Assembly: GCF_006782915.1 (NCBI RefSeq) | Contig: NZ_VCNP01000029.1 | Span: 1-64,000, forward strand | Reading direction: 5' to 3' | Source of the DNA: Streptomyces calvus | Lineage (GTDB): Bacteria > Actinomycetota > Actinomycetes > Streptomycetales > Streptomycetaceae | Length of the DNA: 64,000 nucleotides | Shown: in pieces, positions 38,401 to 47,240 of the stretch | How positions within the stretch are numbered: position 1 is the stretch's first letter | How the letters are laid out: each line of letters begins with the position of its first letter | Made by a program: the position numbers and the translations under genes | The notes under the pieces: generated by a model | What the model was told of the DNA's origin: nothing | The model's database searches: none | The model's input: the letters and a program-made list of their open reading frames with translations, nothing else

Positions 38401-39953
38401 GGCTCGCCGCACTCCCCATGGGCCCCCGCCTGTTCGCGCTGGTCGCCGGCGACCGGGCCGAGCTGCTGGAGGTCGACCGGGGCACGAGGGGCTCCGGCGG
38501 TCTCCTCCCGGAGGGCATCCACCTCGCCGACCTCCAGGCGCCCGCGCTGGCCGCCGCGGCGACCTCCGCGCCGGTGCGGGACGGCGGGAGGCTGCGCGGC
38601 TGGATCGCGGCCGCCGACGGGAGCCGGGTGTGGATCTGGCGCTGCGAGACCGACGACGCGGCGCCCGTCGCACCGCCCGCCGTGCACCTGGTCCGGCAGC
38701 TCGACTCCCCGGCGCGCGGGCTGGTCTTCGGCCGGCACGGCGACGAACTGCTGCTCGCCGGGTACGAGGCGGTCACCGTGCGGGTGTGGTCGGTCGAGGA
38801 CCCCGGGCGCGAGGCGGCGTTCCAGATGACCGCGCCACGCGACCGGGCCATGGCCTTCGAGCCCGGCGGGCAGGGACTGCTCGCCATGGCGGACGGGCCC
38901 GACATCCGGGTGATCGACGTGGCGCCCGCGCTCGCGGCCCGGCACGGCACCCGGCGCCGGCCCAGCGACCAGCGGCCGGCCGTCGCGCTGGCCGGCGCCC
39001 CGGACGGGCCGCCGCTGCTGTGCCGCACCTGGGGCGACCGGGTGCGGGTGTCCCGGCCGGAACCCGGCGCACCGGCCGACGCGCCGGTCGTCGAGCTGGT
39101 CCATGTGACGCAGGTGACGACGGTGGACGCGGTGCGGGTGGCGGACGCGTGGATCGTGGTCGCGGCGGCGGGACGCACCGTGCGGCTGTGGCGGCTGCGG
39201 GAGGACCTGTCCGTGGAGGCCCGGCACGACCTCGCGCTCGGCCGGGACGCCGGCGAACAGGTGCCCTCGCTCGGCGTCGCCGTCGACCGCACCGCCGGGC
39301 GGCTGCGGGTCCATGTGCCGGACGGAGGTCGCGTCGTGCACGCGGAGCTGCCCGTCGACGCCTCCACCGGCTGGCGCGCGGGAACGCCGACGCCGGCGGG
39401 GCCGAGCTGCTGCGGCGTCGCCGCCCGGGGCATGCGGGACGGGACGGCCTGGCTGGCCGCCGACCTCGGCGACGAACTGCTGCTGTGGCAGGACACCGAG
39501 GAGCCCGCCCGGAACCGGCACCGGCACCGGGTCGACGACGTACGGGCCGCGCACCTGGCGCTGGGAGAGCTGTACGACCCGGAGGACGAGGAGTCGTTCC
39601 CGCTGCTGGCCTGGGTGGACGGCGGCGTCTTCGTGAAGGACCTGTCGGCCGGGGACGCCAAACCGGCCCGGCGGCTCCCGGGCGAGTTCACCGGGGTGAC
39701 GTCCCTGGTGTTCGCGGGCCCGGCGGAGCGGCCGGTGCTGCTGGTCTGCGACAGCTGGACGGCACCGCGGGTGTGGGACGTGCGCGGCAGGACGTGGCTC
39801 CACGGGGAGGGCGTGCCCTGGCGCGGGTACGCCGTGCACGCCGCGGCCGCGGCCCCGGATCCGCAGGGCGTGGTGGTGGCGCTCCAGGGCAACGACCGGT
39901 GCGACCTGATCCGGCTGCCCCACACGTTCTTCGAGCCGGGCGCCGACGGGTGA
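35481..39953 (+). CDS. Caspase-like / STAND NTPase / beta-propeller protein
   Basis: Encodes 1490 aa. Residues ~1-240 are a C14 caspase-like peptidase: His97 in YWTGHGVQHGDRGYYLA and Cys150 in LLVVDACSSHG. A NACHT/AAA-type NTPase module follows with Walker A GLAGTGKT (334-341) and Walker B LNLLFDALDE (429-438). The C-terminal ~700 residues contain WD/propeller-like blades (VRVWSVEDPGREAAF, VRLWRLREDLSVEAR, VWDVRGRTWLHGEG). This order fits STAND sensors in which the repeats sense, the NTPase oligomerises and the protease acts. ATG at 35481 follows GGAG; ATG at 35466 has none. Confidence 0.85.
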   Translation: MGDHLALVKSERRSSSLVGTVAVADYAHPDEDRRQQLRLRNVTAVRDRFTRIARSSLGFGESIRVDGAGAGRRNLWDGLENFLAHGARRKILYWTGHGVQHGDRGYYLACADSWQDGAFDPERALALTDLVDRLLRPECESDTLLVVDACSSHGHHLTTALGHALHLERTSVDRARRTRRAGFVVVGTSGFEAEVPEGRWVRWLEEALAKPDFVAPDHARPFEPSALYLPLPYLLDGVDAAAAASGLDEPAQRPSRTEVRSLPNSFLDNPYFQDGERRVYTPAVLTGREPWSAAGQFDLEEGSHLSRHFAGRQRALGRVVRWMDTHPNGLLAVTGLAGTGKTALLGRLALTSLPEWRETLGPGVDPSALPRLGTVHAALSCRGQSVHSLITALWGVLSSFDGMDPLPAGPVTPEQCRTAVDGLVSRAGSLNLLFDALDEALPDQAHDIARHLLNPLSGLRGVRVVVGTRPQPRRRTAAPAEEESLLDTLDQSVDPVVLGDDEDARRSIEAMALSVLGAEGSPYHGRARDADREWTARLIASGSRGSFLVARLAATELARRQRPGTEADLTEWMRSGGMDLRKRLTEEVDHLTSQQGAERAHEVLRPLAVVQGRGLPPGRTWLALANALRDPDSPELTSGDVQFVCRSANGGIVASQSAAHDEDITYHLAHPSYGEFFLTGAGLSARAAHRKVVAVLRAQSRAGWAGADPYPLDYLGAHAAQVGPEELTALFRDVDFLLCTNPDVMLPPASALARDCDGAALYGRVGGSFRNASSPLARKALLRATAFVSHREATYRALTGDGFLPWQEYWTDMPPDPLEWRRAAPLGGARTLSWRAGTGAAEAVLGDTLTAGGRGEILVLNPESGKRLLTRRTREASGEHGGALTEVREVGSGPHWTTVARDDRAVYFWRAGSRMPDHVYRWGGAVGALAAAERASETVVLAADGQRLWMWSWKGGMRGRGTHLTDIRMTDAERLAALPMGPRLFALVAGDRAELLEVDRGTRGSGGLLPEGIHLADLQAPALAAAATSAPVRDGGRLRGWIAAADGSRVWIWRCETDDAAPVAPPAVHLVRQLDSPARGLVFGRHGDELLLAGYEAVTVRVWSVEDPGREAAFQMTAPRDRAMAFEPGGQGLLAMADGPDIRVIDVAPALAARHGTRRRPSDQRPAVALAGAPDGPPLLCRTWGDRVRVSRPEPGAPADAPVVELVHVTQVTTVDAVRVADAWIVVAAAGRTVRLWRLREDLSVEARHDLALGRDAGEQVPSLGVAVDRTAGRLRVHVPDGGRVVHAELPVDASTGWRAGTPTPAGPSCCGVAARGMRDGTAWLAADLGDELLLWQDTEEPARNRHRHRVDDVRAAHLALGELYDPEDEESFPLLAWVDGGVFVKDLSAGDAKPARRLPGEFTGVTSLVFAGPAERPVLLVCDSWTAPRVWDVRGRTWLHGEGVPWRGYAVHAAAAAPDPQGVVVALQGNDRCDLIRLPHTFFEPGADG

Positions 39954-40440
39954 ACCGGCGACGGACACCGGCAGGCACACCGGCAGCGGGGACCGGGCGG
40001 CCGACACCGGGGCGCCCCGGCAGCGGACACCGGCGCGTCCCAGGCGGCCGACACCGGCAGGCACGCCGGAACCGGGAGCGGGGCGGCCGACGTCGGCAGG
40101 GACCGGGGCGGCCGACACCGGCAGGCACGCCGGAAAGCGGGAGCCGGGCGGCCGACGTCGGCAGGGATGGGGGCGGCCGACGTCGGCAGGCGACCTGGCG
40201 GCGGACACCGGCAGGCACGCCGACAGCGGGGGTCCGGCAGGGACCGCGCAGGCGACCGGCGAGGACCGGGCAGCCGACACCGGCGCTGTCCCAGGCGACC
40301 GACACCGGCAGGGACCGGGGCGGCCGACACCGGCACGTGACCCGGCGGCCGGGTCCCGGGCCGGTCACGGGGCCGGTCAACGGCCCCGGGCAGGTCCGCG
40401 CGGCCGGGCGGCAGGGAGCAGTGCAGGACAGGACACCACG
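39954..40440. repeat. Palindromic intergenic minisatellite
   Basis: About twelve copies of a CCGACACCGGC / CCGACGTCGGC core, usually followed by AGG, lie in degenerate units between the STAND gene and the lipase gene. The GTC versions contain GCCGACGTCGGC, a perfect 12-bp palindrome. Open frames through it are repetitive and not credible. Confidence 0.85.
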
Positions 40441-40474
40441 GTGACGGACGCACCGTGTGACACGGGAGGGCGCA

Positions 40475-41875
40475 GTGGAGCACGACCTCGTGGTCTTCGT
40501 ACCGGGATTCCTCGGCAGCAGGCTGACCCGGGACGGCAGGGACGTGTGGGCCGAGTGCAGCGACGCGCTGCTCAGGTCCCGGCCCTCGGCGCGGGCCCTG
40601 GCGGATGTCGCCCTGCCGCCGGGCCTCGGTGACGAGCCGCCCGAGGACCGGTTCCGGCTGACGGCCGACGCGTTGACCACGGAGCCGGACTCGATGCCCG
40701 GGCTGCTCTCCTGCATGGGCTACTCGGGCATCCGTGCGGCGCTCGGCGACCCGGTCGACGGCCAGTACGTGCCCTTCGCCCACGACTGGCGGCTGTCCCA
40801 CCGGTTCCTCGCCGAGGAGTTGAGGGCCCGGGTGCAGCGTGAGCTGGACCGGTGGAGCGAGCAGGTCGACGCGTACTACCCGGACCGGCCCGACGACCCG
40901 AAGGTCCTCCTGGTGTGCCACTCGACGGGCGGTCTGATCGGGCGGCACTACCTGGAGTGCCTGGGCGGCCGGACGACGGCCAGGGCCCTGGTCACGCTCG
41001 GCACCCCGCACCAGGGCGTGGCCCGGGCCGCCCGGCTGCTGGCCGGGCACGCGGTCGCGGACGGCGGAGGCCCGGCGGCGTCCGCGCTCAACGCCGTCCT
41101 GCGCGAACTCGCCCTCACCCTGCCGTCCGTGGGGCAGCTGCTGCCGGTCGTCGACGACGCCGTCCGGGTCGCCGGCCGGAGCCGCCCGCGCGCCCTCACC
41201 GACCGCCGCTACCCCGTCCCCGGCCTGCCCGCCGGCCTCGTCGAGGACGCCTTCGCCTTCCACCGCGAGTTCTCGCAGGCGCGCGAGGCGCACCGCCGTA
41301 CCGACGCCGGCGGCCGGCTGCCGTACGAGGTGTACTGCATGGCGAGCACGGCCCGTCCGACGGTGCGCGGCATCGGGCTGTCGGCCGACGGGCTGCACCT
41401 GGAGGACGGCGGGGACGGTCTCCTCGGGCCCGGTGACGGGACGGTGCCGCGCGAGTCCGCCGTCCCGGAGTGGACGCTTCCGGACCGGGTGGAGGTGCTG
41501 TGGACCGGTGTCCCGCACGGCGCCATGGCGACTGCCACGGCCCTCGGCGAGCGGCTTGCCGCCATCCGCAAGGGCCTGCCGGTGACCGGCATGCTCGCCG
41601 GTCACGACCACATCACCCTGCACGCGCCGTCGGAGGCCGTCGCCGGCCGGCCGTTCGTCGCCCAGGTCCTCGGCGTCAATCTGCACGCGCGGAGACCGCG
41701 GGCCGTGATGCGGCGCGTGGGAGCCCGCACGCGGGAGGAGATCGCCTTCGCTCCGGACCCGGCGGGCCGCTTCCGGGCGGAGCTGAGAGGAGGCCCGGGC
41801 CGGTGGGTGGTGGAGGCGGTGGTGGAACAGCCGAACGGCGCGGACCACAAGGTCGTCACCCTGTACAGCGCCTGA
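40475..41875 (+). CDS. LCAT/PGAP1-like lipase
   Basis: Encodes 466 aa. The fold is that of lecithin:cholesterol acyltransferase-like hydrolases: oxyanion region VFVPGFLGSRL, nucleophile Ser150 in CHSTGG, Asp321 in GPGDGTVP, and His348 in GVPHGAM. It should cut phospholipid or other acyl esters. There is no signal peptide, so it acts in the cytosol, where uncontrolled membrane-lipid cleavage would harm the cell. GTG at 40475 follows GGGAGGGC; GTG at 40457 is upstream of that. It is on the same strand as the caspase-like gene. Confidence 0.85.
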   Translation: MEHDLVVFVPGFLGSRLTRDGRDVWAECSDALLRSRPSARALADVALPPGLGDEPPEDRFRLTADALTTEPDSMPGLLSCMGYSGIRAALGDPVDGQYVPFAHDWRLSHRFLAEELRARVQRELDRWSEQVDAYYPDRPDDPKVLLVCHSTGGLIGRHYLECLGGRTTARALVTLGTPHQGVARAARLLAGHAVADGGGPAASALNAVLRELALTLPSVGQLLPVVDDAVRVAGRSRPRALTDRRYPVPGLPAGLVEDAFAFHREFSQAREAHRRTDAGGRLPYEVYCMASTARPTVRGIGLSADGLHLEDGGDGLLGPGDGTVPRESAVPEWTLPDRVEVLWTGVPHGAMATATALGERLAAIRKGLPVTGMLAGHDHITLHAPSEAVAGRPFVAQVLGVNLHARRPRAVMRRVGARTREEIAFAPDPAGRFRAELRGGPGRWVVEAVVEQPNGADHKVVTLYSA

Positions 41876-41955
41876 GCACCGGTCACCGCACCGCGCCCGT
41901 CCCGTCGAGACCCGCGGACGTCCCCGACGCCCGCCCGCACCCCAGGAGTACGGCC

Positions 41956-43917
41956 ATCGTCCCGCCGCCCGGCACCACCGCGTCCGAAGCCCCCGACTGG
42001 CCGCAGTGCGCCCACGGTTCCGGCGCCGACCGCTGCCGCGGCCGCCGGGTCGACCCGCACCCGGCGTGCCTGGCGCACCTCGGCTCCGCCGAACGCGCCG
42101 GCCACCTGGCCGGCCTGCGTCCCGGTGCCGCGCTCGACCACCGGGGCACGCCGTTCACGCCGGACCTGCTGGACGAGCTGCTCGCCGCGCTCGACGACCC
42201 GGCGACGGGCCGCCGCGTCCTGGGACCCGCCGAGTTCGACGAGGCGCACTTCAGCGGTGAGGCCATGTTCGAGCGGGTGGACTTCACGGGTGACGTGTCC
42301 TTCGGCGGGTCCCGGTTCGGCGGCGCGCACTTCACCGGGAGCCGGTTCGGCGGCGGCATCGGCTTCGGGGAGGCCGAGGTGGCCCGCGACGCCTGGTTCG
42401 ACGACGTGCAGGTCGACGCCGACGCCTGGTTCTACGGGGCCAGGATCGGCGGCGCGCTGCGGTTCCCGTCCGCGCGGATCGGCGGGAGCGCCGTCTTCAA
42501 CGGGCTGGTCGCCGGCGGTGACGTGACGTTCGGCGCGGCCGCGTTCGACGGGACGGCCCTGTTCACCGGGGCGGAGATCGCGGGGGAGGCGTGGTTCGAC
42601 GGGGCCCGGTTCGCGGACGACGCCTCGTTCGACCGCCTGCGGACCGGCCGCCCGGCGCTGTTCGACGGGGCGCTGTTCCACGGCGAGGCGTGCTTCGACC
42701 TGGCGGTGATCGGCGACGACATCTCGTTCCGGGACACCGAGTTCCGCCGGGGCGCCGGGTTCTCCGGGGCGACGTTCGGCGGCGGCGTGGCACTGCGCGG
42801 CTGTGGCACCGGCGGCGACATCACCTTCCGCGGGGCGACCTTCCAGCGCACGACGGTGCTGGGCCCGCTGGCGCTGCCCGGCCTGCTGGACCTGTCGGAC
42901 GCGGTGTTCCAGTCGGCGGTGACGGTCGAGGCGGCGGCCCGCGACCTGCGCTGCCGGCGCACCCGCTGGGCCTCGACCGCGGCGCTCCGGCTGCGTCACG
43001 CCAGGGTCGACGTCCGCGACGCCGTCCTGGAGTTCCCGGTGAGCATCGCCTCCCGTTCCCGCCGGTTCGTCGCGGACGACGGCCGGGAGATCGACGAGCC
43101 GGGCCTGACCGACGCCCGGGTGCGGGTGGTGTCCCTCAGCGGCGCCGACGCCGCCCATCTGGTGCTGACCGACGTGGATCTGACGGACTGTCTGTTCGCG
43201 GAGACCGTGCACCTGGACCAGTTGCGGCTGGGCGGGCGGTGTCCGCTCGCGCTGCCTCCGTCCGGGATCCGCTGGACCCGCCGGCGGACCCTGATCGAGG
43301 AGCACCACTGGCGTGCCGAACGGCACGGCGGGCCCGGCTGGACGCCCGCGCCGCCGGGCACGGACGTCCGCGCACCGGCCGTACTGGCGCCGGTCTACCG
43401 GCAGTTGCGCAAGGCCCTGGAGGACGGCAGGAACGAGCCGGGGGCCGCCGACTTCTACTACGGCGAGATGGAGATGCGCCGCCACGACCCCGAGACGCCC
43501 CGGGGTGAGCGGGTGCTGCTCGGGCTGTACTGGGCGGTGTCCGGGTACGGCCTGCGGGCGACGCGGGCGCTCGGCTGGCTGCTGCTCGCCGTCGTCGCCA
43601 CCGTGCTGGCGATGACCCTGTGGGGCCTGCCCCAGGACGACCCCCGGCAGACCAGCACCGGCAGGGTCAGCGGCGGCGGCATCACGCTGACCACCGAGAA
43701 GCCGGACCCGGTCAACCCGCAGGGCCCGTACGCGCGGCGGCTGTCGGGCAAGCGGGCCGAGAAGGCGCTGCGGACGGTCGTCAACTCCGTGGTGTTCCGG
43801 TCCTCCGGGCAGGAACTGACCACCGCCGGCACCTACATCGAGATGACCTCGCGGGTCGTCGAGCCCGCCCTGCTCGGGCTCGCGGTCCTCGCCGTCCGCA
43901 GCCGCGTGAAGAGATGA
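41956..43917 (+). CDS. Membrane pentapeptide-like repeat protein, probable ATC start
   Basis: Encodes 653 aa. After a Cys/His-rich start (WPQCAHGSGADRCRG, ACLAHL), residues ~95-310 form five-residue repeats centred on Phe (FDEAHFSGEAMFERVDFTG...) as in pentapeptide quadrilateral helices. Two hydrophobic segments lie near residues 535-555 (LGWLLLAVVATVLAMTLW) and at the C-terminus. No ATG, GTG or TTG is in frame between the lipase stop and residue 100; ATC at 41956 sits 7 bp after AGGAG (41944-41948) and is the likely start. Function unknown; similar proteins are membrane-associated. Confidence 0.75.
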   Translation: MVPPPGTTASEAPDWPQCAHGSGADRCRGRRVDPHPACLAHLGSAERAGHLAGLRPGAALDHRGTPFTPDLLDELLAALDDPATGRRVLGPAEFDEAHFSGEAMFERVDFTGDVSFGGSRFGGAHFTGSRFGGGIGFGEAEVARDAWFDDVQVDADAWFYGARIGGALRFPSARIGGSAVFNGLVAGGDVTFGAAAFDGTALFTGAEIAGEAWFDGARFADDASFDRLRTGRPALFDGALFHGEACFDLAVIGDDISFRDTEFRRGAGFSGATFGGGVALRGCGTGGDITFRGATFQRTTVLGPLALPGLLDLSDAVFQSAVTVEAAARDLRCRRTRWASTAALRLRHARVDVRDAVLEFPVSIASRSRRFVADDGREIDEPGLTDARVRVVSLSGADAAHLVLTDVDLTDCLFAETVHLDQLRLGGRCPLALPPSGIRWTRRRTLIEEHHWRAERHGGPGWTPAPPGTDVRAPAVLAPVYRQLRKALEDGRNEPGAADFYYGEMEMRRHDPETPRGERVLLGLYWAVSGYGLRATRALGWLLLAVVATVLAMTLWGLPQDDPRQTSTGRVSGGGITLTTEKPDPVNPQGPYARRLSGKRAEKALRTVVNSVVFRSSGQELTTAGTYIEMTSRVVEPALLGLAVLAVRSRVKR

Positions 43918-44023
43918 GCTTCCTCCGCGCCGGGCGCGCACCGCTGATCGTGCCCCCTCGCGCCGGCGCCGCGTCCGCAGCACACTCGTAGGCGAAGACG
44001 TTGCCGCCGGAGGGGGACATGAC

Positions 44024-47000
44024 ATGCGGGACGGTCATCGGGCGGATGCCGAGAGGCTGTTGGCGCGCGCCGTGGAGGAGGAAGTGCGCCGGTCGGGCGG
44101 GCGCACGGACGGCAGAGTGCTGCTGTCGCGGGCGCGCGGATCGCTGGAGGCGATCGCGGCGACGGCCGCCGAGGAGTACGAGGCGTACACGCGCGCCCTG
44201 GACGAGGCCGAGGCCGGGCAGCTCACCTTCCGGCAGCGCTACGCCCGCGACGGCGCCGGGACGCCGCTGCTGGTGGCCGGGGTGGCGGGCGTCGCGGCCG
44301 TGGTCGCCGACATGGCGCTCGGCACGGACACCGGGACTGCGCTGGGCGCCGGCGTGGCCGTCGGTGTCGTCGGCGCGGCGGCCACCGTGGTGAAGGTGGC
44401 CGGCTCGCACGTGCCCGCCGCCCACCACCGGGCCGGCGCGGTGAGCCAGCCGGGCGGGCCGGAGCAGTTGCGGCTGCAGTGGCTGACGGCGCTGGAGGTG
44501 CGCGGCATCCGCCCGTTCCTGGACCAGCAGCGGGTGCTCGCCGCGTCCACCGGCCCGAAGAAGACGGGGCCGCGGCTGCGCGGCACGGACAAGAGCGCGG
44601 CGGCCCGCGGGCGCAGCGTCCTGGAGCAGTCGTTCGCCCAACTGCCCGAGCCGCTGGGCCCGTTCGCCGGTCGGCGGCAGGAGATGGCGCGGATCCTGCA
44701 GTGGGTGCAGGCGGCCCGCGCGAGCACCGAGACCCAGCCGACGGTGGTGGTGCTGCACGGGCCGTCCGGCAGCGGCCGCACGGCGCTCGCGGTGCGCGCG
44801 GCCCACGAGCTGAAGGACTACTTCCGCGGTGCCTGCGTGGTGGACCTGCGCGGCGACAGCCCCGGCGAGCCGCCGCTGTCCACCCGGGACGCGCTGCTGC
44901 ACCTGCTGAACCGGCTCGGCGCACCCCGCGAGCAGCTGCTGTTCCGTGAGCGGTCCTCCCCGGACCAGCAGGTCAGGCGGCTGAGCGAGCTGTACCACCA
45001 GCATGTGACGGGCATGCCGGTCACCGTCGTCCTGGACGACGCCTGCGACCCGCAGCAGGTGCGCACCCTGATCCCGGAACGCTCCGACAGCCTGGTCCTG
45101 GTCACCGCCCGCTCGCCGCTCGGCCTGCCCGACGACCTGCCCGCGCGGATCCACCAGCTGCCGGTGCGGCCGCTGGACGCGGCGGGAGCGGAGGAACTGC
45201 TGGCGGCCACCGCGCAGGACGCCTCGGGTCCCTATGACGCCGAGTCCGCCGACCGGGTGCGGGAGCTGTGCGGCGGCCTGCCGCTGGCGCTGCGCATCGC
45301 CGGCGCGGCCCTCGGCCCGCGCTCGCCGCTGGCCCTCGCCACCGACCTGGGCGCCTACGGTCCGGTCGAACCGGTCGAGCGGGCCCTGTGGCTGCGCTAC
45401 ACCGACCAGCCGGAGACCGTACGGCGGCTGCTGCGCCGGCTGGCCCTGGCCGGCCGGGCCTCGCTGGGCGCGGCGGCCGCGGCGGCGCTGCTGGCCACCG
45501 ACGAGGCGGAGGCGACCCGGCACCTGGAGGCGCTGTCCCGCGCCGGCCTGATCGACCGCGTGCGGCACGGCCGCTACCGGCTGCACGACCTGGTGCGCGC
45601 CTTCGCCCTGGCCCGCCTCCTCGACGAGGAGGACCCGGCCGAGCGCACGGCGGCGCAGGAACGGCTGATCGTGAACTACGCCGAGCTGGCCGACTCGGTG
45701 CTGCGGCTGGTCGACGGCAACATGTCGACCCGCTCGGACCGGTTCGGCCCGTACGGCTTCACCTCGCTGGACGAGGCGCTGCGCTGGCTGGACGACGAGT
45801 CGAGCTTCATCACGGCGGCGCTGCGGCACGCGGAGGGCGTGGACCGGGCGGCGGTGCTGAACCTGCTCGGCGCGCTGTGCGACTACTGCCTGCTCCGCGG
45901 CGACCTGTACCGGCTCGGGGAGATCAACGAGCTGGCGCAGGCCGTGGACGGGGGGCTGCTGGTCCGTTCGGTGCAGTGGCGCACCGGCATCGCGGCCCGC
46001 CAGCTGGGCGAGCTGGACAAGGCGCGCACCACGCTGGCCTCGGTGGTCGACCTGTACCGGGAGGCGCACCACGACGCGGGCGCGGCCCGGGCGCTGACGT
46101 CGCTCGGCATCACGCTGCACCACCAGGGCAACCTGACGGAGGCGTCGGCGAAGCTGCGGGAGGCGATGGCGCTGCAGGCCGCGCCGGAGCTGGCGACGGA
46201 CCGCGCCTGGACGATGCACGCGCTGGCGGCGGTGGAACGCGACCGGGCCCGCCTGGCGGAGGCGCTGGACCTGCTGACGGAGTCGCTGGTGCTGCACCGG
46301 GCCGGCGAGTCCGTGCACGGCCAGGCGTGGGCGCACTACCAGCTCGGCCAGCTGCACCTGCGCGCCGGCGACGTGCCGCGCGCCGAGAGCGAGCTGCGCG
46401 CGGCCCTGGAGCTGTACGGCCGCACCCGCGACGCCCGCGGTGAGGCCTGGGCGCTGACCCAGCTGGCCCGGGCGCGGCTGGTGGACGGCGACGCCTCGCC
46501 GGCGGTGGAGGAGCTGCGCGGGGCCGCCGCCCGGCACCGGGACAACGAGGACGCGCGCGGCGAAGCGTGGACGCTGTACTACCTGGGCCAGGCGCTGGAG
46601 GAGACCGGTGACCTGGACCGTGCGGTGCGCGAGCTGGAACGCGCCCGCACGATGTTCTCCCGGATGCGGGACGTCTACGGCCTGGCCTGCGCCCGGCACC
46701 ACTCGGCGCGGGTGACGCGCGACCAGCGGGCGGCGCAGACGGGTTCGCTGCGCAACTCCGGTTTCGCCCGCCAGCTCCTCGTGGACGCGCGCGCCGACTT
46801 CCAGCGCATCGGCGTGGCCCACGGCGAGGCGTGGACCTGCCTGGAACTGGCGGTCGTCGACGCGGGCAACGCCCGCACCCAGCAGGCGCTGGCCCTGTGC
46901 GACGAGGCGGTGTCCCTGTTCGGCTCGTACGGCGACCGGCGCGGCGAGGACTGGGCGCGCTTCCTGCGCTGCACGCTGCTGCCGTACGCGGCACCGGGCG

Positions 47001-47224
47001 GCACGGAGGTCGGCACGGCCGTGGCCCAGGAGGAGCTGTCCCGGCTCGCCCGCGCCACCCATCCGGCCCGTGACGGAAAGCTCGGCGACTGCGTGGAGGC
47101 CTACCGGCTGCTGCTGGAGCGGGGCGTCAGCCTCGACGCGGGCTGGCAGGCCTGGCACCTCGGCCTGGTCCCGGCCCGCCACGCCCGGGAGGTCATGGGC
47201 GTGGAGGTGGGGCCGACGGCGTGA
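44024..47224 (+). CDS. Membrane NB-ARC NTPase with TPR repeats
   Basis: Encodes 1066 aa. Two hydrophobic segments at about residues 80-125 (LLVAGVAGVAAVVADMALG and GAGVAVGVVGAAATVVKVAG) may anchor it. An AAA/NB-ARC module follows: FAGRRQEMARIL, Walker A GPSGSGRTAL, Walker B VTVVLDDACD, and the GLPLALRIAGAAL motif. A winged-helix region then leads to TPR repeats from about residue 630 to 950 (ALTSLGITLHHQGNLTEASAKL, AWAHYQLGQLHLRAGDVPRA). These are STAND-type signalling proteins. GGAGGGGG (44009-44016) precedes the ATG by 7 bp. Confidence 0.85.
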   Translation: MRDGHRADAERLLARAVEEEVRRSGGRTDGRVLLSRARGSLEAIAATAAEEYEAYTRALDEAEAGQLTFRQRYARDGAGTPLLVAGVAGVAAVVADMALGTDTGTALGAGVAVGVVGAAATVVKVAGSHVPAAHHRAGAVSQPGGPEQLRLQWLTALEVRGIRPFLDQQRVLAASTGPKKTGPRLRGTDKSAAARGRSVLEQSFAQLPEPLGPFAGRRQEMARILQWVQAARASTETQPTVVVLHGPSGSGRTALAVRAAHELKDYFRGACVVDLRGDSPGEPPLSTRDALLHLLNRLGAPREQLLFRERSSPDQQVRRLSELYHQHVTGMPVTVVLDDACDPQQVRTLIPERSDSLVLVTARSPLGLPDDLPARIHQLPVRPLDAAGAEELLAATAQDASGPYDAESADRVRELCGGLPLALRIAGAALGPRSPLALATDLGAYGPVEPVERALWLRYTDQPETVRRLLRRLALAGRASLGAAAAAALLATDEAEATRHLEALSRAGLIDRVRHGRYRLHDLVRAFALARLLDEEDPAERTAAQERLIVNYAELADSVLRLVDGNMSTRSDRFGPYGFTSLDEALRWLDDESSFITAALRHAEGVDRAAVLNLLGALCDYCLLRGDLYRLGEINELAQAVDGGLLVRSVQWRTGIAARQLGELDKARTTLASVVDLYREAHHDAGAARALTSLGITLHHQGNLTEASAKLREAMALQAAPELATDRAWTMHALAAVERDRARLAEALDLLTESLVLHRAGESVHGQAWAHYQLGQLHLRAGDVPRAESELRAALELYGRTRDARGEAWALTQLARARLVDGDASPAVEELRGAAARHRDNEDARGEAWTLYYLGQALEETGDLDRAVRELERARTMFSRMRDVYGLACARHHSARVTRDQRAAQTGSLRNSGFARQLLVDARADFQRIGVAHGEAWTCLELAVVDAGNARTQQALALCDEAVSLFGSYGDRRGEDWARFLRCTLLPYAAPGGTEVGTAVAQEELSRLARATHPARDGKLGDCVEAYRLLLERGVSLDAGWQAWHLGLVPARHAREVMGVEVGPTA

Positions 47225-47240
47225 CGGCACGACCGCGCGA

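Noticed and set aside
35406..40280. N-terminal extension of the Nudix-like gene across the STAND gene
   Set aside because: The frame stays open but is repetitive and antisense to a gene with catalytic motifs; a good ribosome site and ATG are at 35405.
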